From NCBI GenBank assembly GCA_905197485.1, contig CAJJYZ010000042.1:1-18898 (forward strand): a stretch of DNA of 18,898 bases. Reading direction: 5' to 3'. Both the position numbers and the translations under genes were made by a program. The stretch comes from an uncultured Lachnospiraceae bacterium. GTDB lineage: Bacteria > Bacillota > Clostridia > Lachnospirales > Lachnospiraceae. Numbering within the stretch: position 1 is the stretch's first letter; each line of letters begins with the position of its first letter. Positions 1 to 7,191 of the stretch are shown one piece after another. Under the pieces are notes generated by a model. That model was not told the DNA's origin and did no database searches. It was given only the letters and a program-made list of their open reading frames with translations.

Positions 1-75
1 AATCCGGGGCAAATGTTTTACTTATTTTGGGACATTTTCAAAAATGCTTGACAGACCTCTTTTTATATTCTTTGA

Positions 76-966
76 TTATTTTTCATACTCGTTCATTACT
101 TCTTCATAAGACGGCATACCACCCTGTGCTCCGAATTTCTCTGTCGAAAGCCCTGCCGCAATATTTGCGAACCGGAGTGCATCTTTCATCTTCCTTCCTT
201 CTGTCACCGCAACAGTGAAGGCGCCGTTCAATGTGTCACCTGCTCCCGTTGTATCAACAACCTTCGACGTTCTTGCGGGTACCGTCACGATTTCCCCGGA
301 CTTTAAGCATGTGCTGACTCCCTTCGAGCCTTGTGTAATCACAAGCTTCTCCGGATAACGTTTCATTAATTCCTCAAATGTGGAATCTGTACCGAATAAA
401 ATTACGGCTTCATGCTCATTCGGCGTCAAATACGTTACCTTCTCTAATACTTCCGGTTTTACCGGTCTTGCCGGTCCCGGATTCAAGACAACTTTCACAC
501 CATGTTCCGTGCAAAGAGCAATCACATACTCTATCGTTTCCTGTGGAATCTCATGCTGCAGCAACACGATTTCGCATTCCAACAATTTTTCTTTTATCTC
601 GTTGACATATGCAATATCTACACACGCGTTTGCCCCTGCCACTACGATAATTGTATTGTCATTCTCCCCGACTGTGATGATAGCAAGCCCTGTCGGAACA
701 CCCGGAACCGTCTTCACGCTTCCCGTCTCCACGCCCATCTTCTCTAAATTGTCCACCAGCTTTTTCCCAGCGTCATCCGCTCCGACACATCCGAACATTT
801 CTACATGTGCTCCCAGCTTCGCCATCGCAACCGCCTGATTCGCGCCCTTTCCTCCCGGAATATATTGTAAGTCATCTCCCTTTAACGTCTCTCCTTTCAG
901 CGGAATCCGTTCTGCCTTGACTGTCATATCCATATTGATGCTTCCGACTACCCCGATTTTTTTCAT
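76..966 (-). CDS. rbsK: Ribokinase (PfkB family)
   Basis: Cytoplasmic sugar kinase that phosphorylates D-ribose to ribose 5-phosphate with ATP. The 296-residue protein is a normal length for RbsK. The N-terminal PfkB signature GGKGANQ is at residues 38-44 and the C-terminal signature DTTGAGD at about 238-244, with Asp244 as the expected catalytic base. The ATG at 966 follows AAGGAG at good spacing. It is divergent from a LacI-type regulator at 1113, and a LacI-type operator lies between them, so repression by that regulator is likely. No ribose transporter or rbsD is visible; the 75 nt downstream hold no gene or clear terminator. Ribose released by nucleoside breakdown could be a substrate, but that is inference. 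Another PfkB sugar kinase is possible but less likely, since the spacing and motifs follow RbsK. Confidence 0.93.
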   Translation of the reverse strand: MKKIGVVGSINMDMTVKAERIPLKGETLKGDDLQYIPGGKGANQAVAMAKLGAHVEMFGCVGADDAGKKLVDNLEKMGVETGSVKTVPGVPTGLAIITVGENDNTIIVVAGANACVDIAYVNEIKEKLLECEIVLLQHEIPQETIEYVIALCTEHGVKVVLNPGPARPVKPEVLEKVTYLTPNEHEAVILFGTDSTFEELMKRYPEKLVITQGSKGVSTCLKSGEIVTVPARTSKVVDTTGAGDTLNGAFTVAVTEGRKMKDALRFANIAAGLSTEKFGAQGGMPSYEEVMNEYEK

Positions 967-990
967 TTCTTTTCTCCTTCTTTCTTCTTT

Positions 991-1008
991 TTTGAAACCC
1001 GTTTCAAA
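991..1008. promoter_or_regulatory. LacI-type operator for rbsK
   Basis: TTTGAAACCCGTTTCAAA is a perfect inverted repeat: 8-bp arms around CC. It matches the GAAAC...GTTTC style of LacI/GalR operators. It starts a few bases after the rbsK -10 box, near the expected transcription start, so a bound repressor would block initiation or early elongation. The adjacent LacI-family protein is the obvious ligand (inference). Confidence 0.8.
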
Positions 1009-1016
1009 TTTCTTTT

Positions 1017-1046
1017 ATTATAAGTCAAAAGAGGAATCGCCGTCAA
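1017..1046 (-). promoter_or_regulatory. Promoter of rbsK
   Basis: On the minus strand TTGACG (1041-1046) and TATAAT (1017-1022) are 18 bp apart, a good vegetative sigma factor match. The LacI-type operator lies immediately downstream. Confidence 0.75.
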
Positions 1047-1054
1047 CTCTTTCA

Positions 1055-1083
1055 TTGACTTTTCTTTTGTATCACGATATCAT
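1055..1083 (+). promoter_or_regulatory. Promoter of the LacI-type regulator
   Basis: On the plus strand TTGACT (1055-1060) and TATCAT (1078-1083) are 17 bp apart, giving a leader of about 20 nt before the regulator's ATG. It diverges from the rbsK promoter; the two -35 boxes are about 8 bp apart. Confidence 0.65.
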
Positions 1084-1112
1084 ATTACTTACAATATAAG
1101 GATGAGGAGGAA

Positions 1113-2099
1113 ATGAAAAGATTGATTCGTATTCGAGAAGTTGCAAAAATGGCGGGGGTCTCTCCCGCAACCGTTTCAAGAGTGATGAACGGAACCGCTA
1201 ATGTGAATCCCGAGAAATGCGCCCGCGTCTTGAAGGTCATTGAAGAAACCGGATTCAAACCAAACGAATCCGCCCGCGCGCTTTATCGCAAGTCTGCGCG
1301 TATTCTCGGCGTGATTGTTCCCAATATGGACAATCCGTTCTTTACGGAAATGACAAAAGCCATTGAAGAAGAGGCATATCGGAACGATTACCGGCTGACT
1401 ATTTGTAATTCCAGCGATAATGCGGAGAAAGAATTACACAATATTGAATTATTAAAACGGATGAATGCCGACGGTATCATTCTTCTTACCAGCGAAGAAC
1501 GCATTTTCCAAACCGTCAAAGAATTTCAGATTCCGGTTGTTGTAATGGACCGGGAAGTTACGAATTTTCATGATTTTATCTATATAGAAGCAGACCATTT
1601 TGAGGGTGGACGGCTCAGCACAGAATTGTTATTTCAAAAAGGATGCCGGCAGATTGTTCATATACGCGCCCCGCAGAATCTTTCCAGCGGCCGGAAACGT
1701 TTCGAGGGATATTTAAGCGCCTGCCAGACGCACCATCTTCCTCCATATTATGTGGATTGCAGCTATGATTATGAAGACGGTCTTTCTGCTGCGGAACAGA
1801 TTCTTCGCACCTTTCCACAGGCAGATGGAATCATCGCTCCAAACGATACGGCAGCGCTTGCCGTCTATAAAATATTTCACAAGCATGGAAAGCGTATTCC
1901 AGAGGACGTCCAGCTTATCGGTTTTGACAACGTCCGGATAAGCCAAATGGTCACCCCGGAACTTACAACTATCGCACAGCCCATCGCCGCCATGGGGCAA
2001 CAGGCTGTCCGCTCTCTTTTAGATTGTATCAACGGTAAAGAAACAAAGAGAAGCCACACCTTCCCGATTACTCTCATTTCCAGGGAGACAACCTTATAA
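1113..2099 (+). CDS. LacI/GalR-family transcriptional regulator, probable ribose repressor
   Basis: DNA-binding repressor of 328 residues, normal for the family. The LacI helix-turn-helix is at about residues 8-27 (REVAKMAGVSPATVSRVMNG), a hinge near 51-60, and the rest is a periplasmic-binding-protein-like sugar sensor. The segment LIGFDN, typical of the family, is near the C terminus. The divergent position next to rbsK and the operator between them suggest ribose control, so it may be an RbsR; the effector cannot be read from sequence. A purine or other sugar regulator is the alternative. The ATG at 1113 has AAGGATGAGGAGG upstream, with GGAGG very close (2 nt). A TTG at 1122 would give the family-typical start IRIREVAKMAG and better spacing, so the start is uncertain by three codons. 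Its stop is only 7 nt from that of the convergent DUF1015 gene. Confidence 0.9.
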   Translation: MKRLIRIREVAKMAGVSPATVSRVMNGTANVNPEKCARVLKVIEETGFKPNESARALYRKSARILGVIVPNMDNPFFTEMTKAIEEEAYRNDYRLTICNSSDNAEKELHNIELLKRMNADGIILLTSEERIFQTVKEFQIPVVVMDREVTNFHDFIYIEADHFEGGRLSTELLFQKGCRQIVHIRAPQNLSSGRKRFEGYLSACQTHHLPPYYVDCSYDYEDGLSAAEQILRTFPQADGIIAPNDTAALAVYKIFHKHGKRIPEDVQLIGFDNVRISQMVTPELTTIAQPIAAMGQQAVRSLLDCINGKETKRSHTFPITLISRETTL

Positions 2100-2106
2100 A
2101 TCCGCT

Positions 2107-3225
2107 TTAAAACCGATGAATAAAGAGTCCGTTTTTCAGTTTCGGCTCAAACCATGTCGATTTCGGCGGCATGAGAAGTCCCGCATCCGCTACCGCAAGC
2201 AATTCTTCCATCTCCGTCGGATACATGGCAAAGGCAACGCCTCCCTTTTCATCCACAAGACGTTTTAATTCGGAACACCCTTGCATCCCGCCGATGAATT
2301 CCAGCCGCTCATCGGTTTTGGGCTGTGTAATCCCTAATATCGGCGCCAGGATTCTGTTCTGTAATTTCACCACATCCAGACTATCCACCGCTTTTTCTTT
2401 CGACTCTTGATTTTTCATAGTCAAGGTATACCATGTATGATTCACATACATTTCAATCGTTCCTTTTTCCTTCGGTTTTAAGCCTCTTCCGATAGTAAGT
2501 TCACATTGCTCCCTCACCTTATTCAGAAACTGTTCCACCGTATTTCCATTCAAATCATGCACATATCGATTATAGTCCCATATTTTCAGGTCTTGTGACG
2601 AAAACAATACAGAAAGCATATAGTTATACGCCTCTTCTCCTGTATAATTTCCGTCCTCTTCCCTGCGTTTCAATCCAATTTTGACTGCGGAAGCCGCCCG
2701 ATGATGACCATCTGCAATATAGAGTTCCGGCACTTTCTGAAAGAGATTCCGAATCTCGGAAATATATGCCGCCTTCTGTACGTTCCATATGCGATGTCTG
2801 ACTCCGTCTTTCGTCGAAAAAGAATACAACGGTTTCTCTTTCTTTATCCTGACATAGATATCAGAAAGCGCTGGATTTTCCCGGTGGGCAAGAAAAATGG
2901 GACCGGTTTGTATCCTGCATTTCTCCATATAGCTTGTCAAAGCTTTCTCTTTTTCCGTCTTTGTATTTTCATGCTTTCGAATCCGTCCATTCAGGTAGTC
3001 ATCGATGGAAACGCAGCCTATCAATCCGGTCTGGATATGCCCCATTCTTTCCAGCTCATAAAGATAATAGCAAGGAGTTTCCTCCTGTATCATCCCGCCA
3101 TCTTGCAGCATTTTTTCCAGCTTTTCGTCTGGTTTCCGATACACCCTCTCATGTGGGACGGCGGCGATTTTATGTGCCAGCTCTTCTTTTGGTCTGATTC
3201 CACAAAATGGCCTGAAATCCGTCAT
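2107..3225 (-). CDS. DUF1015 family protein, short form
   Basis: Protein of unknown function in the DUF1015 family (COG4198). Visible family features are the N-terminal FRPFCGIRP segment (about 4-12), QTGLIGCVSIDDY (65-77), the KHE segment (84-86), QTGPIF (106-111) and the conserved DGHHRA at 172-177. It has 372 residues, where I expect roughly 410. The gap falls after AAVPHERVY (about 21-29), where I recall full-length members carrying a segment ending in a SFLHV-like motif. ATG follows AAAGGAG, and only 2 nt separate it from the trpB2 stop, so the two genes are surely co-transcribed and under the Trp T-box. Family members are often found near serine biosynthesis genes (background knowledge). 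A link to serine or tryptophan metabolism is inference. Confidence 0.85.
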   Translation of the reverse strand: MTDFRPFCGIRPKEELAHKIAAVPHERVYRKPDEKLEKMLQDGGMIQEETPCYYLYELERMGHIQTGLIGCVSIDDYLNGRIRKHENTKTEKEKALTSYMEKCRIQTGPIFLAHRENPALSDIYVRIKKEKPLYSFSTKDGVRHRIWNVQKAAYISEIRNLFQKVPELYIADGHHRAASAVKIGLKRREEDGNYTGEEAYNYMLSVLFSSQDLKIWDYNRYVHDLNGNTVEQFLNKVREQCELTIGRGLKPKEKGTIEMYVNHTWYTLTMKNQESKEKAVDSLDVVKLQNRILAPILGITQPKTDERLEFIGGMQGCSELKRLVDEKGGVAFAMYPTEMEELLAVADAGLLMPPKSTWFEPKLKNGLFIHRF

Positions 3226-3227
3226 GC

Positions 3228-4598
3228 TTATTCTCCTTTCGGCAGTTTTTCAAAGGATGCCAGAAGCTCTTCATCCGTCGGGATATAATCCTTCATGTTT
3301 CCTTCCTTATATCTCTGATATGCCATCATGTCAAAATATCCGGTTCCCGTCAATCCGAAGAGAATCGTCTTCTCTTCTCCTGTTTCTTTACATTTTAACG
3401 CCTCTTGAATCGCTCCGTAAATCGCATGGGCGGATTCCGGAGCCGGCAGAATCGTTTCCTGCTTTGCAAATAATGTGGCTGCTTCAAATACTTTTGTCTG
3501 CTCTACCGAAATCGCTTCCATATATCCGTCATCATACAGTTTTGATAAGATTGGGGACATTCCGTGGTACCTAAGTCCTCCCGCATGGTTCGCCGATGGA
3601 ATGAAATCACATCCAAGCGTATACATCTTAGCAAGTGGTGTCACATGGCCGGTATCACAATAATCATAGGCATATCTTCCTCGTGTAAGGGACGGACAGG
3701 ACGCCGGTTCCACTGCCACGATTCTCGGATTTTTCTTTCCTGACAGTTTATCCTGCATAAACGGCGCAATCAGTCCCGCCAGATTCGAACCTCCTCCTGC
3801 ACATCCGACAATTACATCCGGATATTCATCATACAATTCCATTGCCGCCTTGCTTTCCAAACCGATGATAGACTGATGAAGCGCCACCTGATTCAACACA
3901 GAACCAAGTACATAACGGAATCCTTCCGTCGTAGTCGCCTTCTCCACCGCTTCTGAAATCGCACATCCAAGACTTCCGCTTGTGCCCGGATGTTCTGCCA
4001 GAATTTTACGTCCCACTTCTGTCGTTTCACTCGGACTCGGAATCACATTGGCGTCAAACGTCTCAATGACCGCCTTGCGGAACGGCTTCTGCTCATAAGA
4101 ACATTTCACCATGTATACGGTAAGAGGAATCCCATAGAAGGAACATGCCTCCGCCAATGCGGTTCCCCACTGTCCCGCTCCGGTTTCCGTCGTCAAGCCT
4201 TTTAGTCCTTCTTTCTTCGCATAATAGGCTTGCGCCGCCGCAGAATTCAGCTTGTGGCTTCCTGATGTGTTGTTTCCTTCGAATTTATAATAAATCTTTG
4301 CCGGCGTATCCAGATATTTTTCCAGTTGATATGCCCGAATCAGCGGGGATGGACGGTACATCTTGTAAAATTCCTGTACTTCTTCCGGAATCTCCACATA
4401 TCTCGTCTCATTGTCCATCTCCTGATGAGCAAGCTCCTTGGAAAAAATCGGATAGAGTTCTTCCTCCTTCAACGGCTCTCTTGTCTTTGGGTTCAGAAGA
4501 GGCGGCATCTCTTTCATATCTGCCCGCAAGTTATACCATTGCTTCGGCAGCTGCTCCTCTGTCAAATAAATTCTGTGTGGCACTTGTTTCTTCTCCAT
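3228..4598 (-). CDS. trpB2: Tryptophan synthase beta chain-like PLP enzyme (TrpB2 type)
   Basis: PLP-dependent enzyme that condenses indole with L-serine to give L-tryptophan. The 456 residues, with a long N-terminal extension, fit the TrpB2 subgroup rather than the roughly 400-residue TrpB1. The PLP lysine is Lys116 in GSHKLNSA, the catalytic-loop motif ETGAGQWG is at 138-145, and the phosphate-binding loop CAGGGSN is at 266-272. The ATG at 4598 follows GAAAGGGGATATTTAAG; an upstream in-frame ATG at 4685 lies inside the terminator of the leader and is rejected. No trpA or other trp gene is near, so the enzyme probably salvages free indole rather than completing a full pathway, as proposed for TrpB2 proteins. 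The Trp-specific T-box upstream supports a real tryptophan-forming role. DUF1015 follows 2 nt downstream. Confidence 0.93.
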   Translation of the reverse strand: MEKKQVPHRIYLTEEQLPKQWYNLRADMKEMPPLLNPKTREPLKEEELYPIFSKELAHQEMDNETRYVEIPEEVQEFYKMYRPSPLIRAYQLEKYLDTPAKIYYKFEGNNTSGSHKLNSAAAQAYYAKKEGLKGLTTETGAGQWGTALAEACSFYGIPLTVYMVKCSYEQKPFRKAVIETFDANVIPSPSETTEVGRKILAEHPGTSGSLGCAISEAVEKATTTEGFRYVLGSVLNQVALHQSIIGLESKAAMELYDEYPDVIVGCAGGGSNLAGLIAPFMQDKLSGKKNPRIVAVEPASCPSLTRGRYAYDYCDTGHVTPLAKMYTLGCDFIPSANHAGGLRYHGMSPILSKLYDDGYMEAISVEQTKVFEAATLFAKQETILPAPESAHAIYGAIQEALKCKETGEEKTILFGLTGTGYFDMMAYQRYKEGNMKDYIPTDEELLASFEKLPKGE

Positions 4599-4636
4599 CT
4601 TAAATATCCCCTTTCCCTTAAACCGTATAGACTCCA

Positions 4637-4659
4637 AAACGAAGTTTCCTATATCATAA
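4637..4659. repeat. Partial copy of the palindromic repeat
   Basis: The 23 bases here are identical, in the same orientation, to 18820-18842 at the far end of the window. There they form one side of a near-perfect palindrome. Here the partner arm is degenerate (TGGAGTCTATAC on the minus strand), so only a weak hairpin forms. It lies between the T-box terminator and the trpB2 ribosome binding site, so it is present in the read-through mRNA. Confidence 0.7.
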
Positions 4660-4740
4660 AAAAAGTGGTACTGTAGTAGATACAAACTTTTACCTCTGTA
4701 TCTCTACAGGGACAAAAGTTTATAACTTCTGCGGTACCAC
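4658..4740 (-). terminator. T-box regulated terminator
   Basis: On the minus strand GTGGTAC (4734-4740) pairs with GTACCAC (4665-4671), AAACTTTT (4714-4721) pairs with AAAAGTTT (4684-4691), and CTGTA/TACAG closes a GAGA loop near 4696-4709. A run of seven T follows. The first arm overlaps the T-box sequence, as expected for mutually exclusive terminator and antiterminator. Confidence 0.88.
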
Positions 4741-4973
4741 CCTTCTTGATGAATCTCTTCATCCACTCTGTCATGTACAATCATACATGGTTCCTTGATA
4801 ACGGGTGAACATCCCGCCGGACATTACTCAGATTCTCATCCTTTCTTCCCGGCCTCATAAGTCCATTCATCAACGGTCTGCTATCTTCTCCCACCAAACG
4901 AAGACTCTCTGTCAGCAGCTTCCGAAAACTACTCTTCTTATTCTACGGTTTCTATCGTTTTTATTTTTCTATG
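4658..4973 (-). promoter_or_regulatory. T-box riboswitch, tryptophan specifier (UGG)
   Basis: Leader RNA that senses uncharged tRNA and lets trpB2 and the DUF1015 gene be transcribed when tryptophan is short. On the minus strand the T-box sequence AAGGGTGGTACCGC is at 4731-4744. Stem I elements include the GAAGAGTAG region near 4931-4939, the CAGAGAG (AG bulge) segment near 4906-4912 and the GGTGGGAGAAG distal loop. The specifier loop reads GAA-UGG-AC at 4861-4868, with UGG at 4863-4865, the Trp codon. The conserved CCGTTATC lies near 4796-4803. The variable T-box base is U, which pairs with A73 or wobbles with G73; I recall bacterial tRNA-Trp usually having G73. The specifier call is from local pattern, not a folded model. 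Confidence 0.92.
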
Positions 4974-4979
4974 ACACTT

Positions 4980-5008
4980 ACTTTAGCAGAAAAATAACTA
5001 TCTGTCAA
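4980..5008 (-). promoter_or_regulatory. Promoter of the T-box/trpB2 unit
   Basis: On the minus strand a consensus TTGACA (5003-5008) is followed after 17 bp by TAAAGT (4980-4985). Transcription should start near 4973, just ahead of the T-box stem I, and after the terminator of the nucleoside operon. Confidence 0.82.
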
Positions 5009-5064
5009 TTGTTTTATTTTATTTCTTGTTTCTGTAAAAAGATTCCATAGAAATTTCCTATTTC

Positions 5065-5108
5065 AAAAAAACAGGTTTAGAATCTTTAGAATGACTCCAA
5101 ACCTGTTT
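5065..5108 (-). terminator. Terminator of the nucleoside operon
   Basis: Minus strand: about 16 paired bases (AAACAGGTTTGGAGTC against GATTCTAAACCTGTTT, with two G-U pairs), an ATTCTAAA loop and a run of seven T. It lies 36 nt after the punA stop and separates this operon from the T-box unit. Confidence 0.9.
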
Positions 5109-5143
5109 CTATCTTTGAAAAAAGAATATCTTTCTCTGTCCGA

Positions 5144-5965
5144 TTAGATTGTTGAGATAATTTCTGTCACAAGTTTTTCAAACTTATCTTTGACTCTGTC
5201 TGCAACTTCCTGTACTTCCTTGTGGTCTAATGGCTGGTCTAAAATACCGGCAGCCATATTCGTAATGCAGGAGATTCCGCACACTTTCATTCCCATGTGT
5301 GCCGCTGTCATCGCCTCACATACCGTACTCATGCCAACTGCATCAGCGCCAAGTGTCCGCATCATACGGATTTCTGCCGGTGTCTCATAGTTTGGTCCTG
5401 TACACTGTACATAGACGCCTTCCCGGATACCTGTTCCCAGTTTTTCTGATGCCGCACGAATCTTTTCGCAAAGTTCCGGGTCATACACATGACTCATATC
5501 CGGGAATCTTGCGCCCAGTTCTTCCAAATTCGGTCCGATGAGCGGGCTCTTTACAAACATGGAAATATGGTCGGTAATCATCATCAAATCTCCCGGTTTG
5601 AAGTCCGTATTCACACCGCCTGCCGCATTGGTAAGAATCAATTTCTTTGCACCCAAAAGCCCCATGATTCTCGTTGGCATGACAACATCTGCCATATCAT
5701 ATCCTTCATAGAAATGTACGCGGCCTTTCATAAGAACCGTAGGAACTCCATTCACATAACCGAATAAGAATCTTCCATCATGTCCGGCTACTGTGGACAC
5801 CGGAAACCCTTCAATCTCAGAATATGGAATTTCCGCTTTCACATCCATATTCTTGGCATACTCGCCAAGTCCCGAGCCTAAAATCAACGCGACTTCCGGT
5901 GTAAAGTTTGCTTTCTCTTTCACAATTTCTGCACATTTCACTAATTTTTCATATACTGGATTCAT
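5144..5965 (-). CDS. punA: Purine-nucleoside phosphorylase, trimeric type
   Basis: Cytoplasmic enzyme that splits inosine, guanosine and their deoxy forms with phosphate into base and (deoxy)ribose 1-phosphate. The 273 residues match the trimeric PNP family (B. subtilis PupG, human PNP) rather than the shorter hexameric DeoD. GSGLG is at 30-34, the phosphate/ribose segment GRVHFYEGY at 81-89, NAAGG at 113-117, and the base-binding TGPNYETPAE and ITNMAAG motifs are further on. ATG follows AGGAAGGT. It is the last gene of the salvage operon, 35 nt after deoB, and is followed by a strong terminator. Adenosine deaminase upstream would supply inosine, and DeoB would take the sugar phosphate. Confidence 0.95.
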   Translation of the reverse strand: MNPVYEKLVKCAEIVKEKANFTPEVALILGSGLGEYAKNMDVKAEIPYSEIEGFPVSTVAGHDGRFLFGYVNGVPTVLMKGRVHFYEGYDMADVVMPTRIMGLLGAKKLILTNAAGGVNTDFKPGDLMMITDHISMFVKSPLIGPNLEELGARFPDMSHVYDPELCEKIRAASEKLGTGIREGVYVQCTGPNYETPAEIRMMRTLGADAVGMSTVCEAMTAAHMGMKVCGISCITNMAAGILDQPLDHKEVQEVADRVKDKFEKLVTEIISTI

Positions 5966-6000
5966 CTGTTCACCTTCCTAAGTTATACTGTATTTCGTTT

Positions 6001-7191
6001 CTAAATCAACTCTTCTAAAATAGAATGGCCAATGGTTCCCTCCGGCATATCGATTCCGAAGTTTTCTGCCACCGATGCGCCAATTACTGCAAACGTATCT
6101 TCATTTTCAAGCGCTCCACCTTGATGCATCTTCTTAGAGTATGCCACGAACGGCACATATTCTCTCGTATGGTCTGTTCCCGTATAAGACGGGTCATTTC
6201 CATGGTCTGCCGTCAGAATCAGCAAATCATCTTCCCGAAGTTCTTCCAACAATACGCCGAGATTCTTGTCAAATTTTTCAATCTCGTGTCCGTATCCTTC
6301 TACATCTCTTCTGTGTCCCCATTGGGCATCAAAATCTACAAGATTCACAAAGCAGAGTCCTTCAAAGTCTTTCTTGCAGATATCAATCGTCTGCTCCATG
6401 CCATGTACGGAGCTGTCGGAATGATGCGTCTCAGTAATTCCTTCTCCGCAGAAAATGTCATTGATTTTTCCAACGCCAATCACATCATATCCATTGTCTT
6501 TCAAAGCATTCAACACCGTAACTCCTGTCGGCTTCAACGCATAGTCATGCCGGTTGCTAGTACGTTTAAATTCACCTTTTTTCTTACCCACATACGGCCT
6601 TGCGATGACACGTCCAACTCTCCACTCATCTTTCATCGTAATCTCTCTTGCGATTTCACAACAACGATATAAGTTCTGAAGGTCAAATGTCTCTTCATTT
6701 CCGCAAATCTGAAGTACAGAATCCGCGGATGTGTAGACAATCATGGCTCCTGTCTCAATCTCTTCTTCTCCCAATTCCTCGATAATGGCCGTTCCGCTTG
6801 CGCTCTTATTTCCAATGACTTTCTTGCCGCACTGTTTCTCCAGCTCCGCAATCAATTCCGGTGGAAATCCGGTGTCCGTAAAGGTCTTGAACGGTTTTTC
6901 CGTCTGAATCCCCATCATTTCCCAATGGCCGGTCATCGTATCTTTCCCGTTGCTTACCTCTCCAAGGCGAAGATATCTTCCAAGGGGATGCTCCACTCCC
7001 TTCATCTCTCCCGCCGTATGCAGGTTCAACATTCCAAGTTTCTGAAGATTCGGGATGTCAAGCTTTCCCATCTTCTCCAAAATATGACCAAACGTATCCA
7101 CGCCTTCATCTCCAAACTTCGGAGAATCCGGCATTGCTCCGATTCCGAGGGAATCCAGAACGATGACAAATACTCTCTTATAATTCTTCAT
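6001..7191 (-). CDS. deoB: Phosphopentomutase
   Basis: Interconverts ribose 1-phosphate and ribose 5-phosphate, and the deoxy forms, so it links the nucleoside phosphorylases to central metabolism and to DeoC. The 396 residues match the family. It has the alkaline-phosphatase superfamily metal site: VIVLDSLG with Asp13, and TADHGNDPSYTGTDHTRE near the C terminus. KDTMTGHWE carries Thr85, the same number as the phosphorylated Thr of Bacillus cereus phosphopentomutase as I recall it. The ATG lies inside the 3' end of add (14-nt overlap) with AAGGA about 12 nt upstream, so translational coupling is likely. The sequence appears intact. Confidence 0.96.
   Translation of the reverse strand: MKNYKRVFVIVLDSLGIGAMPDSPKFGDEGVDTFGHILEKMGKLDIPNLQKLGMLNLHTAGEMKGVEHPLGRYLRLGEVSNGKDTMTGHWEMMGIQTEKPFKTFTDTGFPPELIAELEKQCGKKVIGNKSASGTAIIEELGEEEIETGAMIVYTSADSVLQICGNEETFDLQNLYRCCEIAREITMKDEWRVGRVIARPYVGKKKGEFKRTSNRHDYALKPTGVTVLNALKDNGYDVIGVGKINDIFCGEGITETHHSDSSVHGMEQTIDICKKDFEGLCFVNLVDFDAQWGHRRDVEGYGHEIEKFDKNLGVLLEELREDDLLILTADHGNDPSYTGTDHTREYVPFVAYSKKMHQGGALENEDTFAVIGASVAENFGIDMPEGTIGHSILEELI

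Noticed and set aside
48..76. TTGACA-like promoter on the plus strand near the left edge
   Set aside because: The matching -10 at 17 bp (TTTGAT) is weak, and transcription would run antisense into rbsK with no plus-strand gene to serve.
378..838. Open frames of up to 152 codons on the plus strand inside rbsK
   Set aside because: They lie opposite a clear ribokinase, lack ribosome binding sites and have Cys/Ser/Thr-rich, family-less translations. The same holds for the other long frames opposite trpB2, DUF1015, deoB, udp and cdd.
4599..4685. Longer N terminus for trpB2 from the ATG at 4685
   Set aside because: The extension is read from the T-box terminator and the repeat; the ATG at 4598 has a ribosome binding site and gives the normal family start.
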